The notes under the pieces were generated by a model. The model saw only the letters and a list, made by a program, of their open reading frames with translations. It was not told the origin of the DNA and did not search any database. DNA of 25,796 nucleotides from a virus, in the IMG/VR virus record IMGVR_UViG_3300044638_003496, positions 1 through 25,796 of that record; one strand, given 5' to 3'. Position numbers and translations under genes: made by a program. Below are positions 1 to 8,201 of the stretch, piece after piece; the stretch's first letter is position 1; every line of letters starts with the position of its first letter.

Positions 1-7
1 TTATCAG

Positions 8-1468
8 TTATAGTACTAAGTGCCATTTTCCCTCACTATATTCGCCATCAAAACTCTTAACCCACGAAATACCATTCCACAAATACTGTACACCAGTATA
101 TATGTTAGTTTGCCATATCATTACATTATTATTAGAAGATACTGTTGAATTAAAAATTATATTCCACGAAGTACCTGACCATTCAATAATATCATTAGCA
201 TGTGCAATAAAATCAAGATTGCCTGATGATTTCCACGCATCTGGGCCATCTTCATTTAATTCACTACCAATATCTTCAACGATTAAAAACCTAGTACCAA
301 CTTCTATAAGCTGATCGATTGATTCATTATTTGGGCGTTTTGGATTATAAGTTAATGGATTAACGATTGCGTCAAACGTGCCAGTACTACCTGGTCTATA
401 ACTACCAGTCGCATTATAACCTGGGTTATAATCTAATTTTCCAGTACTATCTATCCCAGTATTAGAAACTAATGTATCAGTATCCCATGATACAATTAAA
501 TTATCTAAATTTACTGGATCTAATGAAATTGTGCCAACAATCTGTGAATTATCTGGTTGTAATAAATAAATTGAACTAACCCCTGATACAAATTTTCCTG
601 GATATAAATCAATTATTTCACTCCATGTTAGTGGTGCTGATGGTACACTTGACCCTAACAATGAAACTGCATTCCCATAAACTAAAATACTATATTGGTC
701 AATTGTGATCCGTTCCTGGCTTAGTAAATCTGAAAATGTAATAGTTGGTTCAGCGGTATCAATGCCTAATCCTTCAATATAACCAGTTGGGCTAGTTTCT
801 ACGGAACCATATAAGCTTGTAATAATGTTGGTAATAACACCTAACTGTTTTACTTTAACCGGCGCACTCAACCAAATTGGTGTGTCGATAGTTAATGTGG
901 CTATATCGATTGCTAAGTTATTCCCTACTGGAACTTGCCTACTTGACCAATTAATTTGATCTAAATTTAATACTGTTAAACTGGTCCAATCTAGGTAGTT
1001 ATCAGATGTTTGTAATTCAACACTTGGATTAAAAAATATTAAAATTTGTTCTAAAATTTGAAACTTTTGATCTGTACTAGCTGCCCATATATCAACTTTC
1101 ATCGATAGTTTAAATGGGGTTGGCATTATTTTTTCTACAGTATAATTTCTACCTTGTGTATTCAAATATGTATTTGTAGCTGGATCGATATCACGATCTC
1201 TAAAATGTGATTTTCCAACATACGTAGCATCTGCAAGACGATCTCTATCTAATTCTAATCCAGAAATATAAATCGCAATTCTAGGAGCAGCATTGATAAT
1301 ATTTTCTGAGTTCTGTCTAATTACACTAGCAACTTGTCTATCTTGGTCTCCGTATAATACCGGTATTCTGTGGAGAGATCCATCTCCATACTTAACTACG
1401 AAATTACTAAAAAATCTAATAGTTTGTGTAATATATCGTCTTAATTGCCCATCATAAAAATGTAACAT
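8..1468 (-). CDS. 15: Tail sheath stabiliser / tail completion protein, T4 gp15-like
   Basis: The product (486 aa) should form the terminal ring on the tail tube and sheath and provide the surface that joins the head neck. The first ~220 residues match T4 gp15 in layout: an N-terminal FYDGQLRRY, then RIPVLYGD, then APRIAIYISGLEL, then a PTPFKLSMKVDIWA segment followed by FQILEQILIFFNP (T4 has FQIVEQILPYFQP). T4 gp15 is 272 aa, so this protein carries about 210 extra C-terminal residues rich in Gly, Ser, Asn and Trp. These include two W-x-G-x-x-W elements (EWSGTSW and LWNGISW) that look like surface-exposed beta repeats. The ATG is preceded by AAGGAA at good spacing, and the gene starts 8 bases after the gp14 stop, so the two are probably co-transcribed from the palindromic promoter near 2906. 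The assignment is by recalled family similarity; the role of the extension is unknown. Confidence 0.85.
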   Translation of the reverse strand: MLHFYDGQLRRYITQTIRFFSNFVVKYGDGSLHRIPVLYGDQDRQVASVIRQNSENIINAAPRIAIYISGLELDRDRLADATYVGKSHFRDRDIDPATNTYLNTQGRNYTVEKIMPTPFKLSMKVDIWAASTDQKFQILEQILIFFNPSVELQTSDNYLDWTSLTVLNLDQINWSSRQVPVGNNLAIDIATLTIDTPIWLSAPVKVKQLGVITNIITSLYGSVETSPTGYIEGLGIDTAEPTITFSDLLSQERITIDQYSILVYGNAVSLLGSSVPSAPLTWSEIIDLYPGKFVSGVSSIYLLQPDNSQIVGTISLDPVNLDNLIVSWDTDTLVSNTGIDSTGKLDYNPGYNATGSYRPGSTGTFDAIVNPLTYNPKRPNNESIDQLIEVGTRFLIVEDIGSELNEDGPDAWKSSGNLDFIAHANDIIEWSGTSWNIIFNSTVSSNNNVMIWQTNIYTGVQYLWNGISWVKSFDGEYSEGKWHLVL

Positions 1469-1476
1469 AGTATTCC

Positions 1477-2883
1477 TTAAAAATTCGCATCTGGTCTAAG
1501 TGCTTTGGATAAACTTTGACGTTGTGACTCTCTGTGATTATATAATGTCACCTTCCATGCACCTGTATATGGGATCGATTGTTGTTCACTATCGATTATT
1601 GGTAAATGTATTCTAACTTTATTAACTCCATTTACTGAATATGATGATATAATCCCAGCATGGTCTGAAACAACAAAATCTAGTTCATGTACGTCCATTT
1701 TTAATACAACATATAAGCAAGTGGTGTAATTAATATTCGTATCAATTATAATAGTATTTTTGTTTAATTTTACAAAATCTGAACCAACTGCATTGTTATA
1801 AGTATATTTTGTATTATTAATAAAACTAGTTTTCAGAGTATTTCTAGTATCATTGTTAGTCATTGACATTCTTACTGAATCTTCTACTCTAATCCATTTA
1901 TCCCCATCATACTTGAATAGTCGGTTTGGTATAAAATCATTTCTCAAAAAGAAATCATCAACCCCCGCGTTTGCTGGAAATTGTATGCCAATACCAAAGT
2001 CATACCCATTTACAGGGCATCCATCCCCAACCAGATAACCAGTATATCCTGTTCTCAAAGGAGTTACCGTATTGTCATTGGTTAAAATAGATGAACTGCT
2101 TGCATCTAAATTCATATCATCAACGGTATGTATTAATGGTTTACCTGTTATCGGATCAACTGATAGTGTATAAAACTGTCTAGTTTCATATCCGCTCATT
2201 GGTGCATCAATTTCAGATTGTTGGATTACGGCATCATTAATTTCTAATTCTTTAGCTCGTGTACTTAAAATATCACGTACTGTTAACTCGGTGTTTTCAC
2301 CAGCTGGTAAATCAAGAATATCAGAAAATTGTTGACTATCTGTAATTTTGGTGATACGTAAACGGTACAAATGTGGGAACCATGTTACAGAAAATCCCTC
2401 ACTAGCACGGCCAACATCTTCTACTACATAATATCTTGGTAAACTAACATCAAAATCATTTAATGCAAAATCATCTTTTAAATGTGGTATTTCAATTACA
2501 TCACCACTAATTGGTTTTCTACCAACATAATTAATGAAATCGTTGATATGCACAGTCATGAATAAGGTATCATTATCGATAAACAATCCAAATTGACTCA
2601 AATTGAAATCAATATTTTCAACGTTATAATATCCCCTAATACGATACACTTCTGGTTCATATTTTCTATCACGGTTTTCTAGTAATAACATATCTTGAAT
2701 ATTGGTATTAGAAACAGAATCATATATTGGTTGATCTGCAGTCCCAGAGTCGGCAATAGATGGCCCTAAATATTTATGGACATAAACATCAGTTCCACCA
2801 ACTTGAAACATTCTTGAAATCTGACGATCTATAAATTTGTAATTATTTCCCTTTTCGGGTTTGTACATGCTTAGACGTGGCAA
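1477..2883 (-). CDS. 14: Neck protein, T4 gp14-like
   Basis: A 468-aa protein assigned to the gp14 neck family, which with gp13 closes the head-tail joint. The N-terminal half resembles T4 gp14: a segment reading LFMTVHINDF followed by PISGDVIEIPHLKDDF, then YYVVEDVGRASEG and a WFPHLYRLRITKI stretch, parallel to T4 gp14's KEPKEGDLIYFP and GQNAIRKITAGKF. T4 gp14 is 256 aa, so about 200 C-terminal residues are additional; they include RLFKYDGDKWIRVEDSVRM. The start is TTG at 2883, chosen because GGAG lies 9 bases upstream of it. The first ATG, five codons further in, has no ribosome site. The gene is followed after 8 bases by gp15 and is divergent from gp13, keeping three neck and tail-completion genes together. 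Confidence 0.8.
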   Translation of the reverse strand: MPRLSMYKPEKGNNYKFIDRQISRMFQVGGTDVYVHKYLGPSIADSGTADQPIYDSVSNTNIQDMLLLENRDRKYEPEVYRIRGYYNVENIDFNLSQFGLFIDNDTLFMTVHINDFINYVGRKPISGDVIEIPHLKDDFALNDFDVSLPRYYVVEDVGRASEGFSVTWFPHLYRLRITKITDSQQFSDILDLPAGENTELTVRDILSTRAKELEINDAVIQQSEIDAPMSGYETRQFYTLSVDPITGKPLIHTVDDMNLDASSSSILTNDNTVTPLRTGYTGYLVGDGCPVNGYDFGIGIQFPANAGVDDFFLRNDFIPNRLFKYDGDKWIRVEDSVRMSMTNNDTRNTLKTSFINNTKYTYNNAVGSDFVKLNKNTIIIDTNINYTTCLYVVLKMDVHELDFVVSDHAGIISSYSVNGVNKVRIHLPIIDSEQQSIPYTGAWKVTLYNHRESQRQSLSKALRPDANF

Positions 2884-2905
2884 CGTAATTCTCCGGTGTT
2901 ATATG

Positions 2906-2924
2906 ATATTTATCAGATAAATAT
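2906..2924. promoter_or_regulatory. Back-to-back T4-type late promoters in a 9-bp palindrome
   Basis: The sequence ATATTTATC-A-GATAAATAT is a perfect inverted repeat with a 1-base centre. Read rightward it gives GATAAATA (2916-2923), one base from the T4 late -10 element TATAAATA. Read leftward it gives the same element (2914-2907). Predicted starts, six bases beyond each element, are near 2929 (11 bases before the gp13 ATG, just upstream of or within its GGAG) and near 2901 (18 bases before the gp14 TTG). Both divergent structural genes are therefore served by one compact site. No sigma-70 -35 box was seen. Confidence 0.6.
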
Positions 2925-2939
2925 AGTTGGAGAACTATT

Positions 2940-3728
2940 ATGACTGAACTGCTTACAGATACAACTACCACATCAACTATCGAACGTAACAAAGTTTTTG
3001 ATTATGTAAAAGCTATGTTAGGTGATGGAATGATCGATATTGACTTGGATCCAATTCACTATGAAACTGCTCTTGATCGAGCATTAACCCGATATAGACA
3101 ACGCAGCCCAAATGCCGTTGAAGAAAGCTATAGTTTCTTGGAATTAATTCAAGATCAAAATGAATATAGACTTCCTGACGAAATTATTGAAGTTAGACAA
3201 GTTTTTAGACGTGCAATCGGATCAAGATCCGGTATGGGCGGTGGTGGTACATTATTTGAACCATTTAACTTGGCATATACGAATACCTACTTAATGAGTG
3301 GTAGTATGATGGGTGGATTAGCAACTTATGAATTATTTGCAGGATATCAAAAACTAGTTGGACGTATGTTTGGTAGTTATATTGAATTTAAATGGAAACC
3401 AACTAGTCACTTATTAGATATTTTACAAAGACCATTTGCACAAGGTGAACAAATACTAATTCAATCATACAATTTCAGACCTGACTTTGTATTATTAACT
3501 GATATTTACGCTAAACAATGGTTGCGTGATTATACCTTGGCAACATGTAAAATGATGCTTGGTGAAGCTAGAAGTTTATTTGCATCAATAGCTGGGCCAA
3601 CAAGCGGTGGTATAACGCTTAATGGTAATGATTTAAAATCGGCTGCAAAAGAAGAATTAGCTGCGTTGGATAAAGAACTCGAAACATTGATTTCTGGTGG
3701 AACGGGTTATTACTTTGTTTTAGGATAA
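2940..3728 (+). CDS. 13: Neck protein, T4 gp13-like
   Basis: The product (262 aa) is a gp13-type head completion and neck protein that acts with gp14 to seal the portal vertex before tail attachment. Recognisable family features are the early acidic segment DIDLDPIHYETALDRALTRY, which parallels the T4 gp13 stretch where a helix of paired Asp/Glu precedes a Tyr-rich region, then a YRLPDEIIEVRQVFR strand and a C-terminal region reading AGPTSGGITLNG followed by a long helix (LKSAAKEELAALDKELETLI). T4 gp13 is 309 aa. The ATG has TTGGAGA six bases upstream. It stands alone between the divergent late promoter and the sigma-70 promoter of the kinase gene, so its late transcript will read into gp1 unless stopped. 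Confidence 0.75.
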   Translation: MTELLTDTTTTSTIERNKVFDYVKAMLGDGMIDIDLDPIHYETALDRALTRYRQRSPNAVEESYSFLELIQDQNEYRLPDEIIEVRQVFRRAIGSRSGMGGGGTLFEPFNLAYTNTYLMSGSMMGGLATYELFAGYQKLVGRMFGSYIEFKWKPTSHLLDILQRPFAQGEQILIQSYNFRPDFVLLTDIYAKQWLRDYTLATCKMMLGEARSLFASIAGPTSGGITLNGNDLKSAAKEELAALDKELETLISGGTGYYFVLG

Positions 3729-3731
3729 TGA

Positions 3732-3760
3732 TTGACATCCTTGTAATCATTTGATATAAT
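3732..3760 (+). promoter_or_regulatory. Consensus sigma-70 promoter for gp1
   Basis: TTGACA (3732-3737), a 17-base spacer and TATAAT (3755-3760): both hexamers are perfect. The transcription start is expected near 3766-3768, giving a leader of about 20 bases that begins at or just inside the right arm of the inverted repeat listed next. This gives the nucleotide kinase early or middle expression inside a late structural cluster. Confidence 0.85.
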
Positions 3761-3775
3761 ACTATGGTTACAAGG
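3739..3775 (+). promoter_or_regulatory. Inverted repeat around the -10 box; read-through hairpin covering the gp1 ribosome site
   Basis: Left arm CCTTGTAATCAT (3739-3750) pairs with right arm ATGGTTACAAGG (3764-3775): 12 pairs including one T-G wobble, with a 13-base loop that holds TATAAT. The right arm covers AAGG of the AAGGAG ribosome site (3772-3777) of gp1. RNA started upstream contains both arms and can hide the site. RNA started at the gp1 promoter lacks the left arm and leaves it open. There is no T-run, so it is not a standard terminator. Confidence 0.6.
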
Positions 3776-3785
3776 AGAAAGTAAT

Positions 3786-4478
3786 ATGATTATAGGTGTA
3801 GTCGGATCAATTGGATCTGGGAAAGGTACGGTAGCGGACTATCTAGCAAATTTTCACAGTTTTAGATGTGAATCATTTGCCGCATCATTAAAAGATGCGG
3901 TGTCAGTAATATTCGGATGGGACAGGACACTACTTGAAGGCCGAACACAAGAATCTCGTGTATGGCGAGAAAAGCAAGATGAATGGTGGACAAAAAGACT
4001 TGGGATAAACATAACACCTCGATGGGTTTTACAAAATTGGGGAACTGAGGTATGTCGTGATGGGTTTCACCAAGATATTTGGATTGCTAGTCTTGAAAAT
4101 AAACTTCGAAGAAGTAAAGATAATATAGTCATTTCAGACTGTAGATTCCCAAATGAATTTCAAGCAATTAGGGCAGCTGGTGGGAAAATCATCCGGGTAA
4201 AACGTGGTCCAGAACCAGACTGGCACCCATATGTTAAAGATGCATTACGTGGTGATAGTATTAGTAAATCAATATTGTTAAGACGTTATGGTGTTCACGA
4301 AAGTGAGTGGGCTTGGTATGGATTAGAATTCGATGTAATTATAGAAAATAATGGATCTATTTCAGACTTATATAATAGTGTACAGACACACGTTATAGGT
4401 CAGGATGAAGATCCCCTTGCTTCCAATATATCCCTTCTAGATGTAGTATCCGTTGACAGTTGGAGCACACTGTTTTAA
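3786..4478 (+). CDS. 1: Deoxynucleoside monophosphate kinase, T4 gp1-like
   Basis: A 230-aa P-loop kinase of the T4 gp1 family, which phosphorylates dNMPs to dNDPs to supply phage DNA precursors in the cytoplasm. The Walker A loop is GSIGSGKGT at residues 7-15, directly after the first beta strand. Further family signs are the segment TPRWVLQNWGTEVCRDGFH (T4: MQALGTDLIVNNFD), the strand plus acceptor-site motif VISDCRFPNEFQAIRAAGG (T4: VPDTRQDHEMDAARAMG), and IIENNGSISDLYNSV near the end (T4: ITNDGSLEELFSKI). The native fold should end near residue ~205. The last ~28 residues overlap, antisense, the 3' end of an HNH endonuclease gene and look like a tail created by that insertion. It has its own sigma-70 promoter and AAGGAG ribosome site. 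Confidence 0.85.
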   Translation: MIIGVVGSIGSGKGTVADYLANFHSFRCESFAASLKDAVSVIFGWDRTLLEGRTQESRVWREKQDEWWTKRLGINITPRWVLQNWGTEVCRDGFHQDIWIASLENKLRRSKDNIVISDCRFPNEFQAIRAAGGKIIRVKRGPEPDWHPYVKDALRGDSISKSILLRRYGVHESEWAWYGLEFDVIIENNGSISDLYNSVQTHVIGQDEDPLASNISLLDVVSVDSWSTLF

Positions 4479-4785
4479 GGTTGCTTGGTCTACAATTGTT
4501 TAAATTTCCATCAACATGAAATACCGCAAATATTTCTGTATATTGCGATTTATATCCACATTTATCACATTGATTTTTTATAGTATACCCAGACCGAAAC
4601 CATCTGGGTATGCCATGATATAACCCATTCTTTAAACAAGTTTCACATAGTTTTCTATAATAAGTTCTTTCATTCTTTATATAATTTATCGCTGCTGGTC
4701 TATATCCGCATTTACATAGTGGTCTCATATTAATATTTATTGATATCACCCCTTTATTATCCCTTTTTATACCCCTTATCGCCAT
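4393..4785 (-). CDS. HNH homing endonuclease, free-standing
   Basis: A 130-aa Cys-rich protein. There are four metal-binding pairs: C24-x-C26, C47-xx-C50, C73-xx-C76 and C107-xx-C110. Between the last two lies FHVDGNLNN (H90, D92, N94) followed by SNLKTVC, the pattern of the beta-beta-alpha-metal HNH nuclease fold flanked by a zinc-ribbon pair. Free-standing HNH genes of this kind are frequent between genes of T4-like phages and act as mobile elements that cut alleles lacking them. It lies opposite to all neighbours in this stretch and overlaps the kinase gene convergently by 86 bp. A weak AGGG lies upstream of the ATG. It appears intact; activity cannot be judged. Confidence 0.75.
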   Translation of the reverse strand: MAIRGIKRDNKGVISININMRPLCKCGYRPAAINYIKNERTYYRKLCETCLKNGLYHGIPRWFRSGYTIKNQCDKCGYKSQYTEIFAVFHVDGNLNNCRPSNLKTVCSNCQRILHLEGIYWKQGDLHPDL

Positions 4786-4803
4786 ATAAAACCCTGAAAT
4801 TTA

Positions 4804-4829
4804 CTAAATACACAAAGAGATCTATTTAG
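4804..4829. promoter_or_regulatory. Possible late promoter pair, CTAAATA inverted repeat
   Basis: CTAAATA reads rightward at 4804-4810 (toward gp18) and again leftward at 4829-4823 (toward the HNH gene). Each is a variant of the T4 late -10 element and they face each other across 12 bases. The match is weaker than at 2906-2924. It is listed because gp18 needs a late promoter after the antisense HNH gene and nothing better is visible. Confidence 0.35.
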
Positions 4830-4852
4830 ACATTGTTCATGGAGAATATATT

Positions 4853-7800
4853 ATGGCTCAACTTCAATCACCAGGCGTAAGCGTTACTGTAATTGACGAA
4901 AGTTTTTACACCCCTTCCGCACCGGGTACAGTTCCATTAATCGTTGTTGCTTCTGCCGAAAATAAGCAAAACGGTTCAGGTACAGGTATTGCACCAGGTA
5001 CTTTAAAAGCAAATGCTGGTCAAGTTTATTTAATGACTAGCCAAAAAGATTTATCAGATACTTTTGGAACTCCGATTTTCCAAACTGATGCTAACAATAA
5101 TCCAGTTCATGCTGGTGAATTAAACGAATATGGTTTACAAGCCGCATACAGCTTTCTAGGTGTAAGCAATAGTGCGTATGTAGTTCGTGGTGATATTGAT
5201 TTATCACAACTTGAAGAATCTGCTGATGCACCTGCCGGTCTGCCAGTAGATGGAACCGTGTGGATTGATACTGCTGATACTCAATACGGTATTTTTCAAT
5301 GGGATGCAAATCCAGCTACTGTAGCAGGTGGACAATCTTTTACTGTCCAAAAACCATCTGTTATTACTGATCCTAATTATGTTGTTGATTTTGCTGGGCA
5401 AGATTATACTCCAAAAGCTAGTTTTGGTGCAATCGGTAGTTATGCAATTGTTGCAGTCTCTGGTCTTATTAATCTATGGTTTAAAAAACCAATTACAACA
5501 TCAGCATCTGGTGTTAAATGGGTTGAAGTTGGATCAACCGAATGGGTTGCAAGTTGGCCAACCGCGCAAGGTTCAAAACTTCAAAGTGCAATAACAGTCG
5601 GATCATCTGATACATTAACAATCAATACTACAACTATTACCATGACAAGTGTTACAAATTTAAGTACACTTGTAACTGCGATTAATGCACAGACAACAAC
5701 TACTAAGATTTCTGCTGGTATTGTAAATAATAAGTTACAATTATTCTCAACTGGGCCAAACTTAGTAATTTCTGGATCTGCTGCAATAGCAACTGGTATT
5801 TTAGCTACTGGTGAAACTACTGGAACATTTTTAGCACCAGCATTACAAATTAGTTCCCATACACAAATCCCATTATTCAAAGCAATTGATAATACTGGAT
5901 CTAACAACGGAATTGCTTCTGGTGCAGTTTGGATTAAAACAACTACTCCAAATTCTGGAGCACACTGGTTTGTGAATCAATATAATTCTAAAGCAGCTCA
6001 GTGGACACCGGCTACTGTATCACTATATGCAAATAATATAGATGCTATTGATGGATTGGACGCAATTGGTGGAGGTATTAACTTACCTATTAACACAATG
6101 TATGTTAAATATAATGATTCAGGTGCTACTGTAACTCAAAATAGTATTGTTCATCCACAATATGCAGATTTTAAATTGTATCGCCGTGCTAGTGTTGGAC
6201 CAACAACTGTCACATCTGCTATTGTAACAAATTCAACATTTGCTGCAAACACCTATACATTTACAATTGCTGAAAATAGTGATTCTGCTAAATCTTTATC
6301 ATTTACTGTTACAAATGGAGATACTGCGGTGACGGTAATCGAAGCAATTGTTAGCCAAATTAATGCAGCTGGATTTACTAATGTAGTAGCATCTGCTACA
6401 ACAACTAATCAAGTAGTTATTAGCCACATTAAAGGTGGAGAAATTACATTCGTAGATGGATCACATACTCCAGTATCTAAATTATATTCAGTAACTTCTA
6501 CTGCAAACTTCTACGCAGCACCTTCTGGTATCGCTGGTACATATGTTGCTAGTAATTGGTCTTCAGTTTCATCAACCGATAAAACTAAATCTTTTGCAAC
6601 AGCAAGTTCAAATGCACCAACTACTTTAACAGCAAATGGTCAATTATGGTACAACGGTAATATTGAAGATGTTGATATATTAGTTCACAATGGTACAACA
6701 TGGGTTGGATATCGTAATGTAAACTTAGGTAATGGTGTTGGTGCAACTGATAGCCAAGGTCCTATTGTAAGTGCAACTGCTCCAACTACACAATCTGATG
6801 GGTTAACTGAATTAAAAAATGGTGATTTATGGATTAGTACAGCTGATTTAGAAAATTATCCATTGATTTACAAATATGATTATCTAACTAAACAATGGGT
6901 ATTGGTTGATAACTCGGATCAAACTACTGAAAATGGGGTTCTATTCCATGATGCAAGATGGGATACTAATGGCCGTTCAGCAAATCCAAGTTCAATTGTT
7001 GACTTATTAACAAGTAATTTCTTAGATCCTGATGCACCAAATCCAGCATTATATCCAAAAGGTATGTTGTTATGGAATCTTCGCCGTAGTGGATTCAATA
7101 TTAAAAAATATGTTTACAACTATATTGATGTATTAAGCAATAATCAACGTTATAACAATGACGAGTTGATGTCTAACTATTATCCACACCGTTGGATTAG
7201 TGAGGCAGCAAATCAAGCTGATGGATCTGGTTCATTTGGAAGAATTGCACAACGTACTGTTGTATTACAATCATTGACTGAATTAGTTAATAGCAACCAA
7301 CAAATCAGAGATGAAGATAATCGTGTCTTTAACTTAATTGCTGCTCCTGGGTATTCGGAATTGATTAAACCTTTAATTAGTCTGAACTATGATCGTGGTT
7401 TAACCGCATTTATTGTCGGTGATACTCCAGCAAGACTGACACCAGATGCTACCACATTAAGTAACTGGGGTAATAATATTAATAATGCATTGGAAGATAA
7501 TGCAGATGGTTTGGTTTCAACTGATCCATATCTTGGAGTATTCTATCCATGGGGTTATACAACTGATAATATTGGTAATCACATTTCGGTCCCACCTAGC
7601 CACATGATGCTACGTACAATTGCATTAAGTGATAATGTAAGTTATCCTTGGTTTGCACCAGCTGGTGTAAGACGCGGTGGTATTACTAATGCATCTTCGG
7701 TTGGTTATATTGATGCTGAGGGGGAATTTAGATCAGTTGCGTTAAATAATGGACAGCGTGATACATTGGCAAATATCCATGTTAATCCAATTACATATAT

Positions 7801-8188
7801 TTCTGGTACTGGGTTAGTTAACTATGGACAAAAAACTCGTCAATTAGTGGCCAGTTCATTAGATCGTATCAATGTTGCACGATTAGTAATTTACTTACGT
7901 GTACAATTATCAAGAATTGCAAAACCATATATTTTTGAACCAAATGATACTATTACAAGAAATGAAATTAAACAACAAATTGAAAGCTTCTTACTAGAAT
8001 TGGTAGGACAAAGAGCATTATATGATTATTTGGTAGTTTGTGATACATCAAACAATACACCATCAAGAATTGATGCAAATGAGCTTTATGTTGACATCGC
8101 AATCGAACCAGTAAAAGCAGTGGAATTCATCTATATTCCATTACGTTTAGAAAATACTGGCGCTATTGCTAAACTTGGTCAAGCATAA
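4853..8188 (+). CDS. 18: Tail sheath protein, T4 gp18-like, very large
   Basis: The contractile sheath subunit, polymerising around the tail tube. The N-terminus (SPGVSVTVIDESFYTPSAPG) and the C-terminal third, from about residue 690 (NPSSIVDLLTSNFLDP, then LSNWGNNINNALEDNADGL, FAPAGVRRGG, RLVIYLRVQLSRIAKPYIFEPND, DIAIEPVKAVEFIYIPL), are clear sheath signatures. At 1111 aa it is far longer than T4 gp18 (659 aa). The extra mass lies between ~130 and ~690 and contains two segments like flagellin/FliD hook IN motifs (about 244-302 and 462-535) plus four elements of the form G-x-hydrophobic-W with a later closing W (about 133-150, 355-384, 594-620, 655-686). These probably form domains on the outer sheath surface. 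GGAG precedes the ATG; gp19 follows after 13 bases. Confidence 0.93.
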   Translation: MAQLQSPGVSVTVIDESFYTPSAPGTVPLIVVASAENKQNGSGTGIAPGTLKANAGQVYLMTSQKDLSDTFGTPIFQTDANNNPVHAGELNEYGLQAAYSFLGVSNSAYVVRGDIDLSQLEESADAPAGLPVDGTVWIDTADTQYGIFQWDANPATVAGGQSFTVQKPSVITDPNYVVDFAGQDYTPKASFGAIGSYAIVAVSGLINLWFKKPITTSASGVKWVEVGSTEWVASWPTAQGSKLQSAITVGSSDTLTINTTTITMTSVTNLSTLVTAINAQTTTTKISAGIVNNKLQLFSTGPNLVISGSAAIATGILATGETTGTFLAPALQISSHTQIPLFKAIDNTGSNNGIASGAVWIKTTTPNSGAHWFVNQYNSKAAQWTPATVSLYANNIDAIDGLDAIGGGINLPINTMYVKYNDSGATVTQNSIVHPQYADFKLYRRASVGPTTVTSAIVTNSTFAANTYTFTIAENSDSAKSLSFTVTNGDTAVTVIEAIVSQINAAGFTNVVASATTTNQVVISHIKGGEITFVDGSHTPVSKLYSVTSTANFYAAPSGIAGTYVASNWSSVSSTDKTKSFATASSNAPTTLTANGQLWYNGNIEDVDILVHNGTTWVGYRNVNLGNGVGATDSQGPIVSATAPTTQSDGLTELKNGDLWISTADLENYPLIYKYDYLTKQWVLVDNSDQTTENGVLFHDARWDTNGRSANPSSIVDLLTSNFLDPDAPNPALYPKGMLLWNLRRSGFNIKKYVYNYIDVLSNNQRYNNDELMSNYYPHRWISEAANQADGSGSFGRIAQRTVVLQSLTELVNSNQQIRDEDNRVFNLIAAPGYSELIKPLISLNYDRGLTAFIVGDTPARLTPDATTLSNWGNNINNALEDNADGLVSTDPYLGVFYPWGYTTDNIGNHISVPPSHMMLRTIALSDNVSYPWFAPAGVRRGGITNASSVGYIDAEGEFRSVALNNGQRDTLANIHVNPITYISGTGLVNYGQKTRQLVASSLDRINVARLVIYLRVQLSRIAKPYIFEPNDTITRNEIKQQIESFLLELVGQRALYDYLVVCDTSNNTPSRIDANELYVDIAIEPVKAVEFIYIPLRLENTGAIAKLGQA

Positions 8189-8201
8189 TTAGGAGAATAT
8201 A

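Noticed and set aside
5581-5907. 108-codon minus-strand open frame inside the sheath gene
   Set aside because: It is a Val/Ile-rich antisense shadow of Thr/Asn-rich codons in a clearly coding gene.
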